6,066 nucleotides of DNA from an archaeon (GCA_024653865.1 JANLHD010000061.1:1-6066), one strand, 5' to 3'; shown: positions 1-5,150, counted from the first letter of the stretch. A program made the numbers and translations. The notes: generated by a model from the letters alone, not told the origin.

Positions 1-333
1 ACAATTGTATACTGGTTAATTTTTGCAGAAATAGTTTTGTTCTTGACGAGCATGACCAACATTATACTTGTATCCCTTGCGGGCGAAATTTTGGTTGTTT
101 ATTATCTTATATCACAACTGTTCAAACATAAGGAGTTCAAAAGAGATGATTATTTTTCATACCCTCTAATGTTTTTGATATTCAATTTCGCCATATTTTT
201 CGCAGCGAACAGCGTACTAAACCCAAATTACTTTATTGACGCAAACGCCCTTATTGGCGGCCTCATAATTACAATAATAATGTCCGTTGTTGTTACTTAC
301 ATTTCAATAGAAATATTGGTAGGAAGGGGCTAA
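1..333 (+). CDS. Multi-pass membrane protein of unknown family (5' end outside window)
   Basis: The frame is open from the first base of the window to a TAA at 331-333, giving the last 110 residues of a longer protein. An internal TTG at 37 could be taken as a start, but nothing suggests it is one: no ribosome binding site precedes it and coding-like hydrophobic sequence continues upstream. Nearly the whole fragment is hydrophobic. Likely membrane helices lie at about fragment residues 1-17, 20-41, 52-71 and 83-106. A short charged loop (KHKEFKRDD, residues 42-50) sits between the second and third helices. I do not recognise the family and see no catalytic motif. The next gene begins one base after this stop, so the two are probably co-transcribed and may act together in the membrane. 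This is a partial gene at the window edge, not a truncated one. Confidence 0.75.
   Translation, partial: TIVYWLIFAEIVLFLTSMTNIILVSLAGEILVVYYLISQLFKHKEFKRDDYFSYPLMFLIFNFAIFFAANSVLNPNYFIDANALIGGLIITIIMSVVVTYISIEILVGRG
320..329 (+). promoter_or_regulatory. Ribosome binding site for the TTG start at 335
   Basis: The purine run TAGGAAGGGG ends five bases before TTG 335 and overlaps the end of the upstream gene. It supports starting the second membrane protein at 335, in a different frame from the longer open stretch that begins at 423. No comparable purine-rich site precedes TTG 423, where the upstream bases are T-rich. Confidence 0.45.
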
Positions 334-334
334 T

Positions 335-1202
335 TTGAGAGAAGACGTGGCAGACTTACTTAAGAAAGGGCTTATTTTTTGGTTAGTTTTGTTCGCCCTC
401 ATAATAGTTTTCGATTTTTTTTTTGTTAAAATCAATTGACTTTAATATTTTCGCGCATGAAAACTCCGGCACTTTTGGATTGGCCTTAAAATTGATTTTA
501 TATAATATAATGGTTCCATTCGGATGGTTCACACTGCTCGCCATATTAAAAAAATACGGGAAAGAAAACAAGGAGGACAATACAACAATTATTGCCCTGA
601 CAATTGCGGGTTTTGTTGCTGATTACATTGCCATGATTTTAGGATATTTCTTTTTCGCATCAATACTAATGCCTGCGGCGCTAGTTTTTCTCAGCAAAAC
701 CGGCGGCGAAAATGACCAGATATACGAATTTGCAAAAAAATACGATTTCGAACCATTGGGGCTGCGCTGGGGGTATAAAGGCAAAATACTCTCACAAAAT
801 TTCCAGATTATTAGCACATCAGAAATCAGCCCGATGTTAGACACACAAGAGTTGCCTCTCGTCCTGATGACCGCCGGCGAGTATCCCCCCAAAATGTATC
901 ATTACTCCATTGCATTCAAGGGGAGAAAAGTATTGCCGCAAAACATCACGATTTTGGTCCAAAAAAAACTCAATCAGATTAGGTCCAATGATAAAGAGTT
1001 TGTCAAAGAAAACTTAAGCAATATTGAAGGAATAAACAGGGATTTTTTGTTAAAAACGGCAAACGGAAATTTGGAACTCATTATAAGGGTTCACCTACGC
1101 GACCAAATATTACAGCTAAGCCTCACGGAAATGGAATCTGCAATTGAACTAATCAAATCAGCATTAAAAAAATATTCAACTCAGAATATGAGCGTAACTT
1201 GA
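335..1202 (+). CDS. Unknown membrane protein with cytoplasmic C-terminal domain, frameshifted at a T10 run
   Basis: The uninterrupted frame is 423-1202 (259 codons), but its TTG start lies inside a T-rich run with no ribosome binding site. A second frame opens at TTG 335 behind GGAAGGGG, encodes a charged start and then a hydrophobic stretch, and would stop at 437-439. Removing one T from the run at 415-424 joins the two frames into a 288-residue protein whose first membrane helix (about residues 12-32) crosses the join smoothly. Further helices lie at about 47-71 and 83-119, the latter possibly two. The remaining 165 or so residues are soluble, mixed alpha/beta in character, and end near the TGA at 1200-1202. 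I recognise no family or motif. The frameshift may be a sequencing or assembly error, a real mutation or slippage. Without correction, 423-1202 would encode a form lacking the first helix. Confidence 0.6.
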
Positions 1203-1307
1203 CCAAAACTCCAAAAAAATTGCATCTCGAAACTTTGTGCTCGCAAAAGGGGAACTATTGGGTTTCTATTCAAGGCAATAAAAAATGAATCACTAATTTC
1301 ACTCAAA

Positions 1308-1328
1308 TTTTTTACATTGTTTTTTTTT
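1308..1328 (+). terminator. Oligo-T tracts, candidate transcription terminator for the membrane-protein pair
   Basis: A T6 tract (1308-1313) is followed by a T9 tract (1320-1328), about 105-125 bases after the stop of the second membrane-protein gene. Archaeal RNA polymerase is known to terminate at runs of T in the non-template strand without needing a hairpin. That makes this the most likely end of the upstream transcript. No strong hairpin is evident immediately before it. The call rests only on the T tracts and their position. Confidence 0.35.
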
Positions 1329-1365
1329 CAAAAATCGCAAAAAACAGGCTAAAAGACCGTTATTA

Positions 1366-1579
1366 ATGGCTAAATTGAGTTGACCTTGCTGGTTTGAAGA
1401 TTGATATTAACGAAGTATTGGCTATAGAGACCTCAAACGGTTTGCACCACGCAGAACCAATAGTAAGCGGCATAAATCCGCGGCGCGCCCTGACATTGAT
1501 GGCTTTTATTTGCGCAATACAATAAAGGAAAGTGATGCCTTCGCGGATAAGATACAACCATGTTGAATGGCTCAAATAA
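1366..1579 (+). pseudogene. Possible degraded reading frame of unknown origin
   Basis: ATG 1366 opens a frame that stops at once (MAKLS then TGA). Dropping one T near 1380-1381 would continue it into an open stretch from 1379 to TAA 1523-1525, which reads as plausible protein (for example VLAIETSNGLHHAEP). Past that stop the same frame continues for 17 more codons to TAA 1577-1579. Codon choice (GCT, GGT, TTG, AAG) differs from the ATP synthase genes, and the region is more GC-rich than its flanks. This could be the remnant of a broken or transferred gene. It could equally be chance open frame over a non-coding element, since the antisense strand is open here too. I do not recognise the sequence. 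Confidence 0.2.
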
Positions 1580-1630
1580 TTAGCACACATGCGCCCATTT
1601 AATTTTAACACGGGCAAAGCGCAATATTTC

Positions 1631-1647
1631 TGGAAGCGTTTTTAAAG
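1631..1647 (+). promoter_or_regulatory. Candidate archaeal promoter (TATA box) of the ATP synthase operon
   Basis: The element TTTTTAAAG at 1639-1647 resembles an archaeal TATA box. It is preceded by a purine-rich stretch (GGAAGCG, 1632-1638) that could serve as the transcription factor B recognition element. Spacing of about 25 bases would put the transcript start near 1668-1673, giving a leader of roughly 45 bases before GTG 1716. It is the only good TATA-like sequence I see in the last 70 bases before the operon. No experimental evidence is available from sequence alone. Confidence 0.4.
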
Positions 1648-1670
1648 TCTTACCAAAGAAACATCAATAA

Positions 1671-1696
1671 GCAAAAAAAGCAAATTGATTTTTTGC
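1671..1696 (+). repeat. Inverted repeat in the probable operon leader
   Basis: GCAAAAAA (1671-1678) is the exact reverse complement of TTTTTTGC (1689-1696), with ten bases between. The repeat falls at or just after the predicted transcript start and about 20 bases before the first gene. It could be an operator for a dimeric regulator or a weak leader hairpin. Because it is mostly A and T, it could also be chance. Confidence 0.3.
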
Positions 1697-1700
1697 AACA

Positions 1701-1718
1701 AACTTGGTGAACTTGGTG
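1701..1718 (+). repeat. Tandem 9-base duplication at the first translation start of the operon
   Basis: AACTTGGTG occurs twice back to back (1701-1709 and 1710-1718). Each copy contains an in-frame TTG and GTG, so four start codons compete (1704, 1707, 1713, 1716). The GGTGA formed at 1706-1710, across the end of the first copy and the start of the second, works as a ribosome binding site five bases before GTG 1716. This is why 1716 was chosen as the start of the next gene. Confidence 0.6.
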
Positions 1719-2042
1719 AGAAAAGAAACGCAACCCGGCACAACCGGAATAAAAACCGAATTAAACGCAAAGCCAAGAGAATACACGCGGCACGAAAAAC
1801 TCGAACTCAAAAAATTTTCATTCGCATACGTGCTTCTCGGAATATTTCCATTAGCCCTGCTCCTGACAATTGCCATGGTGCTCGCAATAAAACTGGACGC
1901 GCTCACAATACAGCAGGCGCTGCTGGCTATGCTCGCATTTGTTTCGCTTATCTATATCGCCTTGCCGAAGATGGCAAGAAAAGTCCAGGAAGGCATAATG
2001 GCATCGGCGGAACTGGCGAAACTAAAAAAAGCAGGTGTGTGA
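1716..2042 (+). CDS. Small two-helix membrane protein at the head of the ATP synthase operon
   Basis: From GTG 1716 the protein has 108 residues; starting at TTG 1704 would add four. A charged, presumably cytoplasmic N-terminus (residues 1-35, rich in Lys, Arg and Glu) is followed by two likely membrane helices at about 36-58 and 62-84. The tail (85-108) is a Lys/Ala-rich helix (PKMARKVQEG onward). I know of no standard A-type ATP synthase subunit with this shape. It is not subunit c: there is no carboxylate in the middle of the second helix and the loop lacks the usual polar signature. Its TGA (2040-2042) lies one base before the TTG start of ahaH, so it is almost certainly translated with the ATP synthase. 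By position and topology it recalls bacterial AtpI/UncI, a small membrane protein heading F-type operons and linked to c-ring assembly. That is analogy, not detected homology. Confidence 0.8.
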   Translation: MRKETQPGTTGIKTELNAKPREYTRHEKLELKKFSFAYVLLGIFPLALLLTIAMVLAIKLDALTIQQALLAMLAFVSLIYIALPKMARKVQEGIMASAELAKLKKAGV

Positions 2043-2043
2043 A

Positions 2044-2361
2044 TTGGAAGACGAAGGATTTTCAAAACAACTCGGCGAAATAAGGGCGGCCGAAACCGAA
2101 AAGGAAAAAATAATTTCCGAAGCCAAAAAAGAGGCCGAAAAAATCGCCTCCGCAGCCTTGGCGGAAGCAAAAAAAATGCTCTCAAACGCACGGGACAGCT
2201 CAAAAAAAATCGAAGACGAAATACTTGAAAAAGCGAGGAAGGAAACCGATGCCGAAGAGGCGAAGATAATCTCGAAAGCCAAAAAAGAGGCCGAAAAAAT
2301 CGCGGAAAAAAAAATTCCTGGCGCGGCAATGAAAAAAATGCTGGAGAAGCTCACCGAGTGA
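2044..2361 (+). CDS. ahaH: A-type ATP synthase subunit H (peripheral stalk coiled coil)
   Basis: This 105-residue protein is almost entirely charged helix. It matches the archaeal H (vacuolar G-like) subunit, which pairs with subunit E to form the peripheral stalks holding the catalytic head against subunit I. Core residues recur every eleven positions: Ile23, Ile34, Met45, Ile56, with Ala27, Ala38, Ala49 and Ala31, Ala42, Ala64. That is the hendecad pattern of the right-handed E-H coiled coil. The phase shifts before Ile75/Ile86, and the helix is broken near Pro92 before a short C-terminal helix. Start TTG 2044 is preferred because AGGTG (2033-2037) lies six bases upstream. GTG 2035 would add three residues but would overlap that site. 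The stop TGA 2359-2361 is six bases before atpI. Length fits the family (about 100-110). Low complexity limits sequence-based certainty, but the operon position is decisive. Confidence 0.93.
   Translation: MEDEGFSKQLGEIRAAETEKEKIISEAKKEAEKIASAALAEAKKMLSNARDSSKKIEDEILEKARKETDAEEAKIISKAKKEAEKIAEKKIPGAAMKKMLEKLTE
2120..2303 (+). repeat. 28-base direct repeat inside ahaH (2120-2147 and 2276-2303)
   Basis: Bases 2120-2147 and 2276-2303 are identical and in the same frame, 156 bases (52 codons) apart. Both encode the stretch AKKEAEKIA with one flanking residue on the left. A shorter version (AAAGAGGCCGAAA) also occurs in atpE at 4645-4657. The identity includes silent positions, which suggests duplication or gene conversion, though strong codon bias in Lys/Glu/Ala-rich coiled coils also favours it. 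Confidence 0.7.
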
Positions 2362-2367
2362 TGAAAA

Positions 2368-4257
2368 ATGCTGTGGCCCGCCAAAATGTGCAAAGTCAGG
2401 GTGATAGGCCTCAAAAGCGCGATTAAGCAGACAATAGATTCGCTTGAAAAATACGGCGGCCTGGAAATAAAGCAAATTAGCTCCAACGAAATCAAAAACC
2501 ACAGCGCGGCAGGGGAAAACTTGGAGATTCTGGAAAAAAACCTTGTACTCGAGGCAATGCTAAATTCGCTCGAAAGCCAGCCCGTGAAAGGGAAATTCGC
2601 CTACGAAGAAACGAAAAAGGCGCTCAATTCACCCGAAACCAAAAAAACGGAAAAAAGGCTCGGCGAAATAAGGGCGGAAATGGAAAAAATATCCGCTGAA
2701 AAAGACGACCTGAAGGAAAAAAACGCAAGGATAAAAATGTTCACAAAATTCGGATTCGACTTCGGAAAAACACAATACGAGTCCATCGAAATTGTCGCGG
2801 GAAAAATACAAAAAACAAAAATGGAGGGCCTCCAAAGCGCCATGCAAAAAATGCGCGTCGAATACACCCAAAAACCGCTCAACCAAACAGAAGCAATAAT
2901 GCTAATTGCAATGGAAAAAAACGGCAACGCATTGGAAGAGATGCAAAAAGCTGGATTTGAAAAACTGAGCATCCCAAAAATGGATTCAAAGCCGGAAATT
3001 GAACTTGCAAGAATAGAAGCTCAGGAAAAAGGGCTTGAGAACAGGGAAAATGCATTGAAAAAAGAGCTCCAAAAAATTTCCCGCGAAAACTACGGAAAAC
3101 TTTGCGCAATGAAGGAATATGCGCAAATAGAAACGGAAAAATCCAGGGAAACGGAAAAATTCGCGGCAAGCGCCCACACATTCATAATGGAAGCGTACCT
3201 CCCGGAGAAAAAATACCCCGAATTCGAAAAATTCCTCAAGGCAGAATTCGGCGAAAAGGTGCACATAGAAAAATTCTCCGCGCAGCACCTGGAAAAAACC
3301 CACGAAGAGGCGCCAACCCTGCTCGAACAGCCAAAACAATTCGCGCACTTCGAATTCATGACAAAATTCATCTCAATACCAAAGCACAACGAACTCGACC
3401 CAACGCTCATATTCATGCTCTTCTTCCCGGTTTTCTACGGAATGATAGTGGGCGACGCGGTCTACGGAATAATATCATTTTTGCTCGCAAAAGTAATCAG
3501 GGACAAATTTCCGGACGGAATACTAAACCCAATAGGAACGCTTTGGATGTGGTGCGCGGTGCCCACAATAATTTTTGGCATAATATTCGACGAATACGCG
3601 GGGTTTTCCCACGAAAAAATATTCGAAATGCTCGGATTCCATGAACTGGTCCTATACCACGGCCTTGAAAGAATGCACAACATAGAGCTTCTAATGGCGC
3701 TCACAATCCTGCTCGGAATAGTCACCGTGGCAATGGGCTTTCTCTTCGGGTTCATAAACGCCGCAAGGCACGGGGATAAAAAGCACATGTACGCAAAACT
3801 CGGGTGGTTCGGAATAACGGCATTTGGAACCGTATTCGTAAGCATACTGATGTTCAACGCGCTCCCGCAGGAGTTCTTCCTACCAAGCGGGGCGCTTCTA
3901 TTCGCATCGCTCGCAATCGTTTTGATATTCGAAGGAATAATGAGCGCAATAGAAATACCAAGCGTGGTCGGAAACATACTCTCATTCGCAAGGATACTCG
4001 CGGTCGGCCTTGTGGGAGTGGTTATCGCCGCGATACTAAACGACCTTGCGTTCCCAAGCCTGGACAAGGGAATCCTTCTAATAGTGTTCCTGCCGCTATT
4101 CATAGCAGGGCACGTATTCAACGCTTTCCTCGCAATGTTCGAGGCCCTCATTCAGGGGGCAAGGCTCAACTACGTGGAATTCTACTCAAAGTTCTACCAG
4201 GGCGGCGGAAAAGAGTTCACGCCGTTTAGGTTTAACAGGAAATACACAAAGGAGTAA
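2368..4257 (+). CDS. atpI: A-type ATP synthase subunit I (subunit a, membrane stator)
   Basis: This 629-residue protein forms the ion half-channels next to the c-ring and anchors the peripheral stalks. Residues 1 to about 335 are the cytoplasmic arm. It includes a long charged coiled coil (about 85-125 and 205-265) and a globular part typified by SAHTFIMEAYLPEKKYPEFE (268-287). The membrane part starts near Leu343 with PTLIFMLFFPVFYGMIVGDAVYG, the family's first-helix signature. About seven to eight helices follow. Arg542 in the SFAR sequence of the helix after EIPSVVGN is the expected essential arginine facing the c-subunit glutamate. Arg599 in GARLNYVEFYSKFY is the second conserved arginine. 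The end, FYQGGGKEFTPF, is typical. ATG 2368 is chosen because MLWPAKMCKVRVIG matches the usual start and the purine-rich GAGTGATGA (2356-2364, overlapping the ahaH stop) precedes it. The length is slightly below the usual 640-700, with no key residue missing. Confidence 0.97.
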   Translation: MLWPAKMCKVRVIGLKSAIKQTIDSLEKYGGLEIKQISSNEIKNHSAAGENLEILEKNLVLEAMLNSLESQPVKGKFAYEETKKALNSPETKKTEKRLGEIRAEMEKISAEKDDLKEKNARIKMFTKFGFDFGKTQYESIEIVAGKIQKTKMEGLQSAMQKMRVEYTQKPLNQTEAIMLIAMEKNGNALEEMQKAGFEKLSIPKMDSKPEIELARIEAQEKGLENRENALKKELQKISRENYGKLCAMKEYAQIETEKSRETEKFAASAHTFIMEAYLPEKKYPEFEKFLKAEFGEKVHIEKFSAQHLEKTHEEAPTLLEQPKQFAHFEFMTKFISIPKHNELDPTLIFMLFFPVFYGMIVGDAVYGIISFLLAKVIRDKFPDGILNPIGTLWMWCAVPTIIFGIIFDEYAGFSHEKIFEMLGFHELVLYHGLERMHNIELLMALTILLGIVTVAMGFLFGFINAARHGDKKHMYAKLGWFGITAFGTVFVSILMFNALPQEFFLPSGALLFASLAIVLIFEGIMSAIEIPSVVGNILSFARILAVGLVGVVIAAILNDLAFPSLDKGILLIVFLPLFIAGHVFNAFLAMFEALIQGARLNYVEFYSKFYQGGGKEFTPFRFNRKYTKE

Positions 4258-4260
4258 AAA

Positions 4261-4269
4261 GGGGGGTGA
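4261..4269 (+). promoter_or_regulatory. Strong ribosome binding site of atpK
   Basis: GGGGGGTGA can pair along its length with the archaeal 16S rRNA tail (complement of GGAGGTGA, one G-U pair) and ends five bases before ATG 4275. It overlaps GTG 4266, which is in frame. That makes ATG 4275 the true start. It is the best ribosome binding site in the window. Confidence 0.75.
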
Positions 4270-4274
4270 AAAAA

Positions 4275-4508
4275 ATGGTATTGCTAGAAGGTGCAGGAGG
4301 GACATATGCAATCGCAGCGGCAATCGCAATATTCGGCGGTGCACTGGGAACCGCATGGGCACAATCCTCAATTGGGGCAGCAGCAATGGGCTCGATAGCC
4401 GAAAAGCCGGACCTATCAACCAAGCTCATAATATGGCTCGCAATCCCGGAAACAATCGTTATTTTCGGATTCGTTGTCGCGCTATTGCTCGCACTAAAGA
4501 TAGCTTAA
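4275..4508 (+). CDS. atpK: A-type ATP synthase subunit K (c subunit, proteolipid)
   Basis: This 77-residue protein is a single helical hairpin that assembles into the rotating membrane ring. Helix 1 (about 9-42) is rich in Gly and Ala and contains Gln30. A polar cytoplasmic loop follows (AEKPD, 42-46). Helix 2 (about 49-75) carries the ion-binding Glu59 in IPETIVIF. ATG 4275 is favoured over the in-frame GTG 4266 because the strong ribosome binding site overlaps the latter. The size fits single-hairpin c subunits, not the duplicated vacuolar or methanogen forms with four or more helices. Thr60 directly after Glu59, together with Gln30 in helix 1, resembles the ligand set of sodium-binding c subunits, but the ion cannot be settled here. 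The gene lies 17 bases after atpI. The stop TAA 4506-4508 forms part of a hairpin that may limit read-through into atpE. Confidence 0.96.
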   Translation: MVLLEGAGGTYAIAAAIAIFGGALGTAWAQSSIGAAAMGSIAEKPDLSTKLIIWLAIPETIVIFGFVVALLLALKIA

Positions 4509-4542
4509 GGGGGGCATAAACGCTCCGCCTTAAATTTTTTTT
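4505..4542 (+). terminator. Hairpin plus T8 tract between atpK and atpE, likely partial terminator
   Basis: TTAAGGGGGG (4505-4514) pairs with TCCGCCTTAA (4524-4533), with one G-G mismatch and one G-T pair, around a nine-base loop. A T8 tract at 4535-4542 follows directly, then A7. Archaeal polymerase terminates at such T runs. As the operon clearly continues into atpE, this would act as an attenuator or an RNA-stabilising end. It would yield extra atpK transcript, in line with the many c subunits needed per enzyme. Confidence 0.5.
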
Positions 4543-4565
4543 AAAAAAAGGAGAGTAGAATAAAA

Positions 4566-5150
4566 ATGAGCCTTGAAGATCTCAGAAAAAAATTGATACA
4601 GGAAGGAAAAACGCAGGCAAACAAAATAACCTCTGCGGCACAAAAAGAGGCCGAAACCACGGTAGCATCCGCACAGGAAGAGGCAAAAAAAATAATTGCG
4701 CAATCAAAGGAGAAGGCAAAAAAAATCGCGGAATCGGAGAGAAGCGAAAGAATCGGCGCAAGCCAGCTGCGGGCAAAAAAAATAGTGAGCGAAGCAAAAA
4801 ATCGGCTCGTGGAAGAAAACCTTGAAAAGGCCTGGGAAGAATTAAAAAAAATGCCAAAAAGCCCAGGGTACGAAAAATTCCTCAAGCAGCTCATAATTGA
4901 GGCCGAAAAGGAATTATCCACAAGCGCAAAAACAATGGTGCAGGTGAACAAAGAGGACCTAAAAATCGCCAAAAAACACTCGAAAAATGTGTCCGCAACA
5001 CCTGCGCAAATGCATGGCGGGGCAATAATTTCAACAAAGGACGGCAAAATAACAATAGACAATTCGCTCGAAGCAATCTTTGAGCACAAAAAAGAGGGCC
5101 TGAGGGGAATCGCCTTCAAAGCCCTTTTCACGGAGAATGGAACAAAATGA
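4566..5150 (+). CDS. atpE: A-type ATP synthase subunit E (peripheral stalk)
   Basis: This 194-residue protein pairs with AhaH to form the peripheral stalks; its C-terminal domain binds the top of the catalytic head. Residues 1 to about 95 are a charged coiled coil with hydrophobic positions eleven apart (for example Ile43 and Ile54), matching the pattern in AhaH. Residues from about 98 onward form the globular domain. It ends with the family's typical segment HGGAIISTKDGKITIDNSLE (150-169), followed by a helix to ALF. Length is normal for the family (about 185-205). ATG 4566 is the natural start; the nearest purine-rich site, AGGAGAG at 4549-4555, is rather distant (ten bases). The last codons overlap the ATG of atpC by four bases (ATGA), suggesting coupled translation. 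Four A8 runs within the coding sequence encode lysines and could be slippage-prone. Confidence 0.96.
   Translation: MSLEDLRKKLIQEGKTQANKITSAAQKEAETTVASAQEEAKKIIAQSKEKAKKIAESERSERIGASQLRAKKIVSEAKNRLVEENLEKAWEELKKMPKSPGYEKFLKQLIIEAEKELSTSAKTMVQVNKEDLKIAKKHSKNVSATPAQMHGGAIISTKDGKITIDNSLEAIFEHKKEGLRGIAFKALFTENGTK

Larger units (their letters stand above)
1203..1640. other. Long intergenic region without a convincing intact gene
   Basis: No well-supported gene or standard RNA gene is visible here. The left part (to about 1360) is AT-rich and holds oligo-T tracts at 1308-1313 and 1320-1328. The middle (about 1400-1600) is noticeably richer in G and C, with a short perfect hairpin stem GCGG/CCGC around the loop CATAAAT near 1468-1482. 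No T-arm-like sequence typical of tRNA was found on either strand, nor did I see signal recognition particle or RNase P RNA signatures, although I cannot fold the region. An antisense open frame at 1363-1617 (84 codons, TTG start) has no ribosome binding site or recognisable sequence and is not called. The right end leads into the probable promoter of the ATP synthase operon. Confidence 0.6.

Noticed and set aside
1405..1580. tRNA, signal recognition particle RNA or RNase P RNA in the GC-rich island
   Set aside because: A GCGG/CCGC hairpin and a GGAAAGT sequence caught attention, but I found no T-arm motif, no paired acceptor ends and none of the other conserved blocks of these RNAs.
1363..1617. 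84-codon open frame on the - strand over the intergenic island
   Set aside because: It has a TTG start, no ribosome binding site, no recognisable motif, and faces into the upstream terminator-like T tracts. The forward frames over the same bases are about as open, so it is not supported as a gene.
1685..2083. 132-codon + strand frame overlapping the two-helix protein
   Set aside because: Its translation is Arg/Asn-rich and lacks domain character, typical of an alternate frame over an A-rich gene. The overlapping frame from 1716 has clear membrane helices, a ribosome binding site and coupling to ahaH.
2120..2303. CRISPR-like or mobile repeat
   Set aside because: There are only two copies, both in frame within a coiled-coil gene and encoding the same helix. 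There are no spacers of regular size and no further units.
2361..2370. ATG 2361 overlapping the ahaH stop as the start of atpI
   Set aside because: That ATG is in a different frame from AtpI and its frame soon stops. ATG 2368 gives the family's usual N-terminus.
3462..4151. 229-codon open frame on the - strand inside atpI
   Set aside because: It lies wholly antisense to the well-identified membrane half of AtpI. Its Ser/Ile/Asn-rich translation is a mirror of atpI codon use.
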